From: Deltaproteobacteria bacterium
Lineage (GTDB): Bacteria; Bdellovibrionota; JACOXK01; 2-02-FULL-40-11
Direction of reading: 5' to 3'
DNA: 36,157 bases
Assembly (NCBI GenBank): GCA_023248265.1
Contig: JAHFEZ010000001.1
Span: forward strand, 25,411-61,567
This document shows, one piece after another, positions 7,663 through 17,600 of this stretch. A program made the translations under genes and the position numbers. The notes under the pieces are model-generated. The model was not told the origin of the DNA. It did no database searches and was given only the letters and a program-made list of their open reading frames with translations. The number at the start of each line of letters is the position of its first letter. The stretch's first letter is position 1.

Positions 7663-8034
7663 ATGGACATTCAAACAAAAAAAGCAGGCGAAGTTATCGT
7701 CTTAGAAATTGGGGGACGAATTGACGCGTTTACTTGTGAAAAACTAGAGTCAGAGCTTCATTCGATTATGAACGCAGGAAAACTCAAGTTCATTGTAAAT
7801 TTTGAAAAGGCAAACTACATCAGCAGCTCAGGACTGAGAGTCTTCTTGGGTGCATATAAAAAGCTTTCAGAAAACAAAGGCCAAATTAAATTTTCTAATA
7901 TGCCAGATCCTGTCCTCAAAGTTTTTGCACTGGCAGGCTTTGACAAAATTTTTGAGATTTATTCTACAGAAAAAGAAGCTTTGGAAGAATTTAACGAGAA
8001 GGTTGCTGAATCCAAAAAACAAAACTATGCCTGA
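7663..8034 (+). CDS. STAS-domain anti-anti-sigma factor (RsbV/SpoIIAA-like)
   Basis: A 123-residue STAS domain. The signature stretch NYISSSGLRVFLGAYKKL (51-68) carries the serine normally phosphorylated by the kinase; Ser55 or Ser56 is the likely site, and Ser54 replaces the more usual Asp. In known partner switches the dephosphorylated STAS protein binds the RsbW-type kinase and frees its client. The ATG follows a G-run ribosome site (GAGGGGGGAATT). The last codons overlap the phosphatase gene by 8 bp, giving the classic kinase-STAS-phosphatase order in one transcript. The C-terminal 15 residues are a charged tail (NEKVAESKKQN). Confidence 0.92.
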   Translation: MDIQTKKAGEVIVLEIGGRIDAFTCEKLESELHSIMNAGKLKFIVNFEKANYISSSGLRVFLGAYKKLSENKGQIKFSNMPDPVLKVFALAGFDKIFEIYSTEKEALEEFNEKVAESKKQNYA

Positions 8035-8854
8035 ATTTGCACCAAAACTTGGAAAATTATTTCGGATTTTTGAGAAACCTGGAGAACCGTCATTTACAGT
8101 CAGTGAACTAGAACTTGCCCGAGAAATCCAAGCACATCTTTTGCCTAAAGCTTTCCCCAGCGCAGACCACACCGAAATCGGAACTTTATATCAACCCTCT
8201 AAATACATTGGGGGAGACTTTTACGATGTCATTCAAATTGATGATAGAAAAATTGCTTTTGTCATTGGAGATGTGTCTGGAAAATCCTTACATGCGGCTC
8301 TTTTTATGACCCAATGCCTCACTCTTCTTAAAGTTTTTATTAAAATGGATCTCAATATTTTAAAAATTATTGAAAAAACAAACCAAATGCTTTTTGAACT
8401 GGCCAAAACAGATATGTTTGCCACTGTTTTTTTAGGCATCTATGACATACATTATCACCAGTTAAGTTATGTAAATGCAGGCCACAACCCTCCTTTGCTC
8501 ATGAGAACCTCTGTTGAAATTCCAGCCAAAGATTATCATCCCATGACGATGCTCACGGCCGAAGGCATGGCATTAAATTGCATTACCCACATGGTGTTAG
8601 AAGAAAAAAGAATTCAACTCTACGAGGGAGATATTCTTCTTTTGTATACAGATGGCCTCATTGAGGCTTGCAATGAATTTGAGGAAATTTTTGGGGAAGC
8701 CAAACTTAAAGGCTTGGTCACAGAACTCAAAGATCTTCCTTCTCAAGAAATGGCTCAAAAAATTTTAGAACGTATTCAAGGCTACTCTAAAAGCTCTCAA
8801 ATAGAACCTGATGATATGGCCGCCTTGGTCATTAAACTTAAGGAGGTAGCATGA
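8027..8854 (+). CDS. SpoIIE/RsbU-type PP2C serine phosphatase
   Basis: 275 residues from the ATG at 8027; an upstream reading frame extends further but lies inside the STAS gene. PP2C metal-binding and core motifs are GGDFYD (62-67), GDVSGK (81-86), NAGHNPP (150-156), YTDGLIEA (207-214) and DDMA (262-265). All key aspartates are present, so it should be active. It would dephosphorylate the STAS protein and reset the switch. Only about 40 residues precede the catalytic domain, with the usual helix (ELELAREIQAHLLP), and there is no sensor, receiver or membrane domain. The input must therefore come through a separate partner or through expression level. It overlaps the STAS gene (8 bp) and the TolC gene (ATGA). 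Confidence 0.93.
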   Translation: MPEFAPKLGKLFRIFEKPGEPSFTVSELELAREIQAHLLPKAFPSADHTEIGTLYQPSKYIGGDFYDVIQIDDRKIAFVIGDVSGKSLHAALFMTQCLTLLKVFIKMDLNILKIIEKTNQMLFELAKTDMFATVFLGIYDIHYHQLSYVNAGHNPPLLMRTSVEIPAKDYHPMTMLTAEGMALNCITHMVLEEKRIQLYEGDILLLYTDGLIEACNEFEEIFGEAKLKGLVTELKDLPSQEMAQKILERIQGYSKSSQIEPDDMAALVIKLKEVA

Positions 8855-10182
8855 AAAGAATAATTCCAACCCTTTTTCTATGCGCTGTTTCACCTTTGGG
8901 ATTTGCAGAGTCAACCCTGACCTTGCAGTCTTCTCTTCAAGAAGCATTGGAAAAGAGTCCCTATTTAAAAGTTCAAGAACGAAATATAGATGCCAAATCC
9001 GCAGATGTGCAGATTGCCTGGTCTGCCTTCACTCCTCATGTTCAAGGAGAAGTTGGACGCGGCCGCCAAAGTAAAGACAATTATTACACCAAGCTTCAGA
9101 AAAAAAGATTTAATGATACGGGCAATGCCGCACTCATGAGCGTTAATACCAGCAATCCTCAAGATGCTGCCTTTTGGAACGTCACCGTCAAACAAGATAT
9201 TTTTAAAGGATTTGGGAACTATAATAACCTCAAAGAAAAAAAAGAAAGCCTATCCATAGCTGAGCTGGAACGTGCCACTGAAAAAAATAACCTTATCTTT
9301 GATGTGGTTTCTACCTACATCGAAGTTTTAAATCTTCAAAACAACTTAGATTTCTTGTCCAAAGCAAAAACCTCAGCTGAAGAACAAAAAAATAATCTCC
9401 AAAAACGATATGAACTTCAATCTGTGCCTAAAACAGATGTCGAAAAAGCCGAAGAAAAATATCTTGAGCTTGACTGGAAAGAACTCGAAGCCAAACAAGC
9501 GCTAGAACTTGCCCAAAACCAAATGAATCAACTTTTGGGAAGGGAGCTCATGCAAACCTTTAAAGTGGCCCCCCTAACAATCAAAACGCTGACGCTCAAG
9601 CCCCTGGATTTCTACCTCGAACAAATCCCTCAAAACTTAGACTTCAAAAAAGCAGAAACAGAAATCCAAAAAGATCTTTTTGAAAAAAAACGCACCTATG
9701 CTCAGCATCTTCTCATGCCCAATATTGGATTTGAATATAATTATGAAAAACGCGAAGAAAGATTCACTCGTCTTGAAGAAGGATGGAAATTTGGATTTGT
9801 AGCTCGTGCTCCACTTTTTGATGGACTCCAAAATTTTGGAGAACAACACAAAGCGTCAGCCCAATTGGCCGGCGCCAAACTTAAATCTCATCTGACCAAA
9901 CAATCCGCAGAAATTGGGATTAAAAAACATTACTACAGCTTCAAAGCTCTTGAAAAAAATATTATTCACCTCAAGAAAAAACGAGATCGCCAACAAAGAT
10001 TATTTGAGGACACTCTTAAAGCTCTCAAAGAAAAGGCAGCCACGCTCTCTCAACTTCATGCAACCGAAGTTTTGGTCTTAGAAACAGACACTCAGCTTTT
10101 AGAAAAAAAACGCAGCCAACTTTTAGAGGTTGTTTCCCTTCAAAAACTCATAGGAGAAATTGATATCCATGGACTTTTTTAA
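8851..10182 (+). CDS. TolC-family outer-membrane efflux channel
   Basis: A 443-residue protein with a signal peptide (MKRIIPTLFLCAVSPLGFA) and two halves of long amphipathic helices rich in Gln, Lys and Glu, as in the outer-membrane efflux protein (OEP) family. QDIFKGFGNYNNL and APLFDGLQNFGE mark the paired beta-barrel segments of the two repeats. It would form the trimeric exit duct spanning the outer membrane and periplasm. The ribosome site TTAAGGAGGTAGC is the strongest in the operon, and the ATG overlaps the TGA of the phosphatase gene (ATGA). The adaptor gene starts before this one ends (14 bp overlap from the ATG chosen there). Confidence 0.93.
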   Translation: MKRIIPTLFLCAVSPLGFAESTLTLQSSLQEALEKSPYLKVQERNIDAKSADVQIAWSAFTPHVQGEVGRGRQSKDNYYTKLQKKRFNDTGNAALMSVNTSNPQDAAFWNVTVKQDIFKGFGNYNNLKEKKESLSIAELERATEKNNLIFDVVSTYIEVLNLQNNLDFLSKAKTSAEEQKNNLQKRYELQSVPKTDVEKAEEKYLELDWKELEAKQALELAQNQMNQLLGRELMQTFKVAPLTIKTLTLKPLDFYLEQIPQNLDFKKAETEIQKDLFEKKRTYAQHLLMPNIGFEYNYEKREERFTRLEEGWKFGFVARAPLFDGLQNFGEQHKASAQLAGAKLKSHLTKQSAEIGIKKHYYSFKALEKNIIHLKKKRDRQQRLFEDTLKALKEKAATLSQLHATEVLVLETDTQLLEKKRSQLLEVVSLQKLIGEIDIHGLF

Positions 10183-11299
10183 AGAACTTTTACAATTCTT
10201 GACTCAGCACAAAAAACAAAGTTTTATCGCTCTCCTTTGCTTCTGTGGCGTGCTCATCTTGGCCTGGATCGCTTATCAAGCCCAAGAAAATATTAAAAGC
10301 AAACCCGTCATTTATGTCGAGGTGACCTCCCCCACCCAAAAAGAAATGATGGAAATCATTTCTGCCACCGGAACAATTATGGCTGAAAAACAAACCACTC
10401 TGGCTTCTAAAATCCCAGGAAAAATTAAATCCATCCTGATTCAAGAAGGACAAGAAGTGGCAGCGGATCAAAAACTCATCCAGCTGGAATCTAAAGAATT
10501 AGAACTTCAAACAGAAATTGCAGAATCAGCTCATCGCTCGGCGGCCTCTGCCATTGATGAAGAAAATTATAAACGCCACAAAGCTCTCTATGAAGAAGGC
10601 GTTATTACCAAATCAGAGTTTGATAAAATTGAATCTGAATATAAAGCTGCCAAAGCAGACAAAGAGCGCCTTGAAAAAACAGTAAAACTCCAAGAAGAAC
10701 AAAAAACCTCTAGCGAAATTACAGCCCCCTTTCCTGCGCTGACCGCTCAAATCTTAGTACATGAAGGCGAAGTCATTGCAGCGGGACAACCTTTGGCCAT
10801 GCTGGTTAGCATGGATACCGTCAATGTGGAAGTCCCCATTGCTTCTCAAAATATTGAAAAAATTCAAAAGGGACTTCAGGCCCATGTCACCGTTGATAGC
10901 TCTTCTGAACCTTTTCAAGGAACCTTGGAAAATATTAGCCCCGTGGCAGATCCTGTCAGTCGAACATTCAATACTAAAATTAAAATCGAAAACAAAAATC
11001 GCATTCTAAAACCAGGGATGTTTGCCAAAGTATCCATTATTATCCAACGTCGCCCTCAAGCCATCACACTTCCTAAAACAGTCTTGGTTAAAAAAGAAGA
11101 TTTGCCTGGAAAATGGATCTACACCCTTAAAAATAAAAAAGCCCATCTTCAACAAATTCAAACAGGACTCGAAAGTAAAGACGACATTGAAGTGACCAGC
11201 TCTTTAGATCCCCTAGAAATGGTTGTTACGGCTGGCCAAAGCGAACTTTACGAAGGCGCTCCTGTTTCGATTGTGACCCCCTCCCATGTCATTCATTAA
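10169..11299 (+). CDS. RND periplasmic adaptor (membrane fusion protein)
   Basis: 376 residues from the ATG at 10169. An in-frame TTG nine bases earlier is too close to the AGGAG at 10152-10156 and is less likely. One N-terminal transmembrane segment (about 18-37) anchors it in the inner membrane. Two lipoyl half-motifs (about 75-108 with GKIKSILIQEGQEV, and later VHEGEVIAAGQPL) flank a coiled-coil hairpin of about 60 residues. Beta-barrel and membrane-proximal domains follow (RTFNTKIKIENKN, then LKPGMFAKVSI), as in HlyD/AcrA-type adaptors. It links the TolC channel upstream with the RND pump downstream, whose ATG overlaps its end by 14 bp. With only one adaptor and two pump genes here, it may serve both. 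Confidence 0.93.
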   Translation: MDFFKELLQFLTQHKKQSFIALLCFCGVLILAWIAYQAQENIKSKPVIYVEVTSPTQKEMMEIISATGTIMAEKQTTLASKIPGKIKSILIQEGQEVAADQKLIQLESKELELQTEIAESAHRSAASAIDEENYKRHKALYEEGVITKSEFDKIESEYKAAKADKERLEKTVKLQEEQKTSSEITAPFPALTAQILVHEGEVIAAGQPLAMLVSMDTVNVEVPIASQNIEKIQKGLQAHVTVDSSSEPFQGTLENISPVADPVSRTFNTKIKIENKNRILKPGMFAKVSIIIQRRPQAITLPKTVLVKKEDLPGKWIYTLKNKKAHLQQIQTGLESKDDIEVTSSLDPLEMVVTAGQSELYEGAPVSIVTPSHVIH

Positions 11300-14200
11300 A
11301 TTTTTCATAGAAAGAAAAATAACAACCTTCATGCTGAGCTTGAGCATTTTGCTGCTGGGCCTTTTTTGCATGAACAAAACTTCCATTGACCTTTTTCCTC
11401 CCGTTCATTTGCCGACCCTCATGATTGTTATCCCCGCGCCAGGGCTTTCTTCTCAAGACATTGAACAAAAAATTACAACACCTCTAGAAGAAGTATTTAA
11501 TACGCTTTCCCGTTTAGAAAAATTACGATCCGAAAGTAGGTCCAATCAGGCACTCTTTCTTTTAAAATTTAAATGGGGAACATCCATTGACTTTGCCGCC
11601 ATGTCTGTCCGAGAAGTTTTAAAAACCATTGCCCTTCCCTCTGAAGCCCACACCCCTCTCATCCATCGCTGGGACCCTTCCGAAGAACCCATTTTAAGAG
11701 CTGATATTTCATCCCAAAGTGGGCTAGAAAAACTCACCACGCTCATTGAAAATAAAATTCGACCCAGGCTTGAGCGTTTAAAAGGAGTAGCTACGGTTGA
11801 AATCGGAGGAGGACTTCATGGCCAAGTTAAAGTTCAAATCGATCCAGAAAAATTAGCTTCGAGAGGCTTAAGCTTGTATCAATTATCTGAGCTCTTCAAA
11901 CAAGAAAATATTAAAAAACAAATTGGAACATTTGAAGAAGGCCACTATGAAATGGCCCTTAAATTAAACTCTGAATTTAAAGATATTGAAGACATCCAGA
12001 GTCTTCCGGTAGCTCTTTCCTCAAAACACACCCTTCTTTTAAAAGATATTGCAGACATCTCCCCTTCTTTTGAAGAAAGAAAAACACTGGCTCGCGTTTC
12101 CAATCAAGAAAGTGTCAGCCTCAGCATCAAAAAAGCACACAACGCTGCTACCTTGGATGTCATTGATGCAGTGAAAAAAGAACTCACACAAGTCGCAGAG
12201 GAAATTCCGGCCCTTCGAGTCACCTATTCTAAAGATGACTCCTTTTATATCAACACCAGCCGTTCCATTCTTTGGAATAATTTTTGGCAAGGATCCGTAT
12301 TGACGTTTATCGTTGTTTTACTCTTTTTAAAAAGCTGGATCACCACCCTCATTATCTCTACCACCATTCCTATCTCCATCATTGGGACATTTGCATTCAT
12401 GAAATATTTCGGTATCAGTCAAAATGTTTTTTCATTGGCTGGATTTTCACTGGCAGCTGGAATGGTTGTCGATAGCAGCACCGTCATTTTAGAAAACATC
12501 TACCGCCATTTTAAAGAAGAAGGAAAGTCGCCTTGGCGAGCCGCAGTCGAAGGAACCCAAGAAGTATGGATGGGGGTCATTGCTTCTTCTTTGACAACCA
12601 TGGCTATCTTTATTCCAGTCGTTTATTGTATCAAAGGAATTTTTGGAATTCTTTTTAAAGATATCGCATTTACTTTTGTGATTTCCATGGTTCTAGCACT
12701 CTTTATTGGATTTACGCTTATTCCTTGCCTTTCAGCATTACTTCTCAAACATGAAAAAAAACTTGAACCCTTCATGATTAAAATAAAGTGGATGGATCGC
12801 ATGGGTATTAAAATACAAAATTACTTTCTAAAGACCCTTTCTTATTTTTTAAACGCCCCCAAAAAAGCTGCTTTAGCCCTTTTAGGTATTTATGCTTTAT
12901 GTTTTGTCTGCATAGCACTCCTTCCGGGCTTTGATTTACTTCCGGCAGGAGAATTTAAAAACTTTTTAATCCGCATTAAAGGAAATCCTGGTTCTCATTT
13001 AGAGTATATCAATGAAAAAACATCTCTATTAGAGCACACCCTCCAAACACATCATCCAGAAATTGAAACGCTCGCTACTTCTGTCAAAGAAGAAGAATCC
13101 CAAATCTACACCATATTAAAAAAGAGTTTATTTTCAGAAAAAAAATCAGAGCGCTATTTGAAGTCTTTACGTCAGGAGCTCCATCTTCCGGACATGGAAC
13201 TTAAAATTTTAGACGTCCCAAAGCTGGACACAACCGAAGGCTATGGACAACCGTTCACACTGATTATCAAGCACCCCGATGTCCGTATCCGAAAAGATAT
13301 GATACTTCAACTTATGGAATCCTTAAAAACTATCCCCGATATCCTCTATCTTTCTTCGAGTGAAGAAAGAGCTCAACCCGAACTGCACGTCACCTTGGAT
13401 TTTCAAAAATTAAAAGATCATCATCTGACGGCAGACCAAATTTCTCATTTGATTTATGGTCATATGACAGGTGTCAAAGCCACTCAGCTAGGGGATGAAG
13501 ACATTTTCATTACGGAACAAGGTCCAACCAAGGCCTCTTTGGAAGATTTACAAAAATTACCGATCCTCACCCAAAATAAAATTCTCCCCCTAAGCACTTT
13601 TTCAGAGATCCATGAAACCACCCGCGAACAAACCATTGCTCATACGGATCGTATCCCTTCAACGGCCATTTATGGATATCTCAAAGCAGATCGTCGTTCT
13701 TTAAGCATGATCCTACGAGATATAGACTCCCTGATGGATCAAAAACCATCTTGGGCTTCTCACGTAAGTATAGAAAGTACGTTTAAGATCTTCAAAGAAA
13801 CGTTTTCTGATTTATTTATAGCCTTAGTCATTGCTATTATTCTCGTCTACATGATTTTGGCTGCTCAATTTGAATCCTTTGCTCAACCTATCACACTTAT
13901 TCTGTCACTTCCTTTGGCTGCCATCGGTGTTTTGATAGGCGTCACCCTGTGGGGGCTCTACCTCCACGTCATTGTCATGGTGGGAATTATTCTTTTGGTT
14001 GGAATTACGTGCGATTCTGGAATTCTCATCATTGAATATGTCAATATTTTGAGAGAACGAGGTATGGATCGAAATGAGGCTATTCTCACAGCCGTCAAAC
14101 ATCGCATGCGCCCTATTTTGATCACAGCCATCACAGATATTGTAGGCACCGCTCCCATGGCCTTTAGTACAGGCGCCGGCGCTGAAATGTATCAAGGATT

Positions 14201-14363
14201 TGGTGTCGTCACGATGTTTGGACTCACCACAGCTACTTTTTTAACCCTGCTTGTAACCCCACTCATGTACACCTGGATAGAAGATCTATATGAATTTTTT
14301 CAACTTAAACTTTTGTGGATGCAAGTAACCTTTTTTAAACAAAAAGAAGGAGGATCGCCATGA
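11286..14363 (+). CDS. RND efflux pump 1 (inner-membrane permease)
   Basis: A 1025-residue proton-driven RND permease with the usual twofold layout: TM1 at the N-terminus, a large periplasmic loop, a TM2-6 block (about 330-490), a second loop, and a C-terminal TM block (about 840-1010). TM4 carries GMVVDSS (Asp396), with Ser at the position of the second Asp of AcrB. In TM10 the sequence GITCDSGIL puts Asp910 where AcrB has Lys940 and the related SwrC-like pumps have Asn. This is unusual and may alter the proton relay. Substrate type cannot be read from sequence. It overlaps the adaptor gene upstream and the PII-like gene downstream (ATGA). Confidence 0.94.
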   Translation: MSFIKFFIERKITTFMLSLSILLLGLFCMNKTSIDLFPPVHLPTLMIVIPAPGLSSQDIEQKITTPLEEVFNTLSRLEKLRSESRSNQALFLLKFKWGTSIDFAAMSVREVLKTIALPSEAHTPLIHRWDPSEEPILRADISSQSGLEKLTTLIENKIRPRLERLKGVATVEIGGGLHGQVKVQIDPEKLASRGLSLYQLSELFKQENIKKQIGTFEEGHYEMALKLNSEFKDIEDIQSLPVALSSKHTLLLKDIADISPSFEERKTLARVSNQESVSLSIKKAHNAATLDVIDAVKKELTQVAEEIPALRVTYSKDDSFYINTSRSILWNNFWQGSVLTFIVVLLFLKSWITTLIISTTIPISIIGTFAFMKYFGISQNVFSLAGFSLAAGMVVDSSTVILENIYRHFKEEGKSPWRAAVEGTQEVWMGVIASSLTTMAIFIPVVYCIKGIFGILFKDIAFTFVISMVLALFIGFTLIPCLSALLLKHEKKLEPFMIKIKWMDRMGIKIQNYFLKTLSYFLNAPKKAALALLGIYALCFVCIALLPGFDLLPAGEFKNFLIRIKGNPGSHLEYINEKTSLLEHTLQTHHPEIETLATSVKEEESQIYTILKKSLFSEKKSERYLKSLRQELHLPDMELKILDVPKLDTTEGYGQPFTLIIKHPDVRIRKDMILQLMESLKTIPDILYLSSSEERAQPELHVTLDFQKLKDHHLTADQISHLIYGHMTGVKATQLGDEDIFITEQGPTKASLEDLQKLPILTQNKILPLSTFSEIHETTREQTIAHTDRIPSTAIYGYLKADRRSLSMILRDIDSLMDQKPSWASHVSIESTFKIFKETFSDLFIALVIAIILVYMILAAQFESFAQPITLILSLPLAAIGVLIGVTLWGLYLHVIVMVGIILLVGITCDSGILIIEYVNILRERGMDRNEAILTAVKHRMRPILITAITDIVGTAPMAFSTGAGAEMYQGFGVVTMFGLTTATFLTLLVTPLMYTWIEDLYEFFQLKLLWMQVTFFKQKEGGSP

Positions 14364-14650
14364 AAGGATTTCTCATTATTTGTGATCAAGAGCTTCAGCC
14401 TGAAATGGATTTTTTACTCAGGGCCAATCAAATTGACCATTTTAGTCTCTTTCGAGATGTCCAGGGCAAAGGAGGGTCAGGCTTAAAACAAGGAGACTCC
14501 ATTGGCCCCGGGTTAAATCTTGCCTATTGGATTGTACTCGAAGACAAACGGGCAAATACATTTTTAAAAGAGCTTAAAGATTTTAAACAAAATAAATTAA
14601 AAAACAAAGGAGTTAAAGTTTTTTTACTCCCCATTGAGGAGACATTTTAA
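14360..14650 (+). CDS. PII-like small regulatory protein between two RND pumps
   Basis: A 96-residue cytoplasmic protein with no signal peptide or membrane segment. The likely order beta-alpha-beta, loop, beta-alpha-beta fits the PII/ferredoxin-like fold: beta1 KGFLIICD, helix to about residue 25, beta2 HFSLFRDV, a glycine-rich loop (GKGGSGLKQGDSIGPG), beta3 AYWIVLED, helix 2, and beta4 KVFLLPIEE. The Gly-rich loop stands where PII proteins have the T-loop. PII-like proteins (for example the DUF3240 type) are known beside some RND operons. The assignment rests on pattern only. It has a strong ribosome site (AGGAGG) and is coupled to pump 1 by ATGA; pump 2 begins 9 bp later. Trimer formation and nucleotide or metal sensing to gate the pumps are inference. 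Confidence 0.65.
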   Translation: MKGFLIICDQELQPEMDFLLRANQIDHFSLFRDVQGKGGSGLKQGDSIGPGLNLAYWIVLEDKRANTFLKELKDFKQNKLKNKGVKVFLLPIEETF

Positions 14651-14659
14651 GGAAATAGT

Positions 14660-17600
14660 ATGAAACTGATTTCATTTTTTGTTCACCGTCCTATTGCAAC
14701 CATGATGATTCTATTTATTTTTTTATTTTTTGGGATCATCAGCCTTGTTAAAATTCCCATCGACCTTTTTCCCAATGTTTCCCATCCGCAACTCTCTATT
14801 GTCACAAAATATGAAAATGCCTCCGCAGAAGAAGTGGAAAAAAATATTACCAAACCCCTTGAAGATGAGCTTTCTTTCTTAAAAAATCTTTCTTATTTAA
14901 GTTCGGTCTCTGAAGAAGGAGTTTCTAGAATTCAACTGACGTTTCATTGGGAAACACATATGGATTTTGCAGCGCTTGAAGCGCGTGAAAAAATTGATGT
15001 GGTCAAATCCAAACTGCCTGAAGAAGCCAACGATCCTCTTGTGGAGCGCTATAATCCCAACGCACAACCCATTCTCATGGTCAATCTCTTAGGAAACGAA
15101 AATCAAAAAGAAGAAGATTTAAGATCCATTGCCGATGGGAAACTAAAACCCATTTTAGAAAGAATTTTAGGGGTTGCTCAAGTGAAGGTTTTTGGGGGTG
15201 CCGAAAAAATAATTGAAGTTTCTTTAAATCCCCATCAGCTCAAAGCCACTCAACTTTCCATCCAAAATGTCATTGACGCTCTGAAAAGTTCAAATGTCAG
15301 CAGCCGAGGCGGGACTCTTCGCGAAGGAAAAATTGACCTTTTGATTAAGACATCAGCAAAATTTAATTCACTCGATGATATTTTAGATACCATTATCGCA
15401 AAAAAGAATCAGGCTCCGATTTATTTAAAACAGCTGGCCACCGTTCAATCTGCACTTAAAATTAAAAAAGATTACGCTTTTTTAAATGGAAAACCCTCTG
15501 TTGCCCTTGCGGTCTATAAAGAACCTTCAGGCAATACGCTTTCTATTTCAAAATACTTCCAAGAAATAAAAAAATCATTAGAAACAGATTCTCACACCAC
15601 CTTAATCTCAACGTATGATCAATCAGACTATATCCAAAACTCTCTTTCTATGGTTCAAAGCAATGCTCTCCAGGGAGCCCTCCTGACCATTCTTATTCTT
15701 TTTATTTTCTTAAAAAACTTTGCCACAACTTTTATTATTGTTGTTTCTATCCCATTTTCCGTCGTATGTTCTTTTTTCCTTCTCTACTTAAATGGGGTCA
15801 CACTCAACATTTTTTCATTGGCTGGGATTGCCCTTGCTTTAGGAATGGTCGTGGATGCTTCCATTGTCATCTTAGAAAATATTTTTGAACACTTAAAAAC
15901 AGAAGAACGTCCCAAAACAGCTGCCATAAATGCGACCATTGAGGTGGCAGGAGCCGTCATTGCATCTACCTTAACCACCCTAGCTGTTTTTATTCCCATT
16001 TTATTTGTCAAAGGTCCCATTGGAATTATTTTTAAAGATTTATCCTTATCCATTATTTATGGACTTATTTTTTCGATGGTTATTGCTTTTTCTTTTGTCC
16101 CCATGATTGCCGCACAGCTTTTAAAACAACCCTCTGCAGAAGGTTTGAAAGAAAAAATAGATCGTTGGAAAGAAATTGTTCTTCAAGGACTCTGGATTTT
16201 GGATCGTATCTATAACCTTGGTACAAAAATGGCCCAAGCCTATGAAAATATTTTAAGACGCTTTACCCTAACCCCCAAGGAACTGTACAAAAAAGCCCTG
16301 GAACAAACAGAAGCAGGAGAAAAAAAGATCGAAGAAATTCAACTAACCGTTGAAAAACAGTACGAACGCACATTAAAAGAAGCCATTCAAAGTTGGAAAT
16401 CCAGAGTCAGTGTCATTACCGTTGTCTTTGTCATTTTTTTTCTTTCTTTATTTTTTATTCCTAAAACAGAATTTTTACCTGAGGCTCTTCAAAATCATTA
16501 CGAACTCACCCTCTACACTCCAGCTGGAACTTCTTTGCAAACTACTTCTGAACTGTGCCAAAAAATTGAAACTTTTATCCAATCCGTCCCAAATGTCGTA
16601 TCAACCCATCTCAAAGTGATCGCCAGTCAAGGAACCTTTCTTATAAAATTTTCTAAACCTAAAAAAGCTGCCAAAAGACTTGCTCAAATTCGCATGTATC
16701 TTGAAAAAATTCCAGACACCTATTTTACCCTTGCAGCATTAAGCCCTTTAAGCAGCATCACCTCAGGACTCGAAACCAGAGCCCTCGATCTTAAACTCAA
16801 AGGCCCAGACATGAAAGTTCTTCAAAAAAAGGGGAAATTTTTAGCTGAAGAATTTAAAAAAATTCGTGGCGTGAGTTCAACGTATCTCTCTTATGAGGAA
16901 TCTAAACCTGAAATTGAAATTAAAGTCGATCGTGACAAAGCTTCCGATGTAGGACTCACTTCCCAAGCCATTGCGGATAATCTTAAAAATCAACTCTATG
17001 GGGTCAAAGCAACAACGTTAAGTTCTACAGAAGGCACCGAATGGCCCATTATGGTTAAAAGTAAAACAGGAACTCTAGATACCTATCAAAAATTAGGAGA
17101 TTTGCTGATTCCCTCTCCCCTGGGTATTCATGTGCCTCTTCAAACGGTGGCTCACTTTGAAGAACAATTTTCTCCGACCGCTCTCCCTCGAGAAGAAAAA
17201 GAACGCACACTGACGATTCTGGCCACCTTAGATCCCAGCACTTCTCCTGAAACCATCCTTCGCGCCTTACCGAAATTTGATCTTCAAAAAGATATATCTC
17301 TTCAAATGGGCCCTCAGATTAAACTTTTTCAAAAATCTTTTTGGGATATGAAAATAGCCCTTATTGTTGCCATCGTGCTCATCTACATGGTCATGGCCGC
17401 TCAGTTTGAATCCCTCATGCATCCCTTTACTATTTTATTTTCTGTCCCGTTATCTTTGATCGGAGTCACTGCGTCTCTGCTCATCGCAGGGAAATTTTTA
17501 AGCATCTCTGCCTACATTGGAATTATTATTTTAGCTGGGATTGCCGTCAATAATGCCATTGTGCTCATTGACTACATCAACATTTTACGTCGAAGAGGCG

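Noticed and set aside
7850-8026. Upstream extension of the phosphatase gene
   Set aside because: It lies wholly within the STAS gene in another frame and gives a Lys/Phe-rich segment unlike any PP2C N-terminus; the ATG at 8027 gives a normal start.
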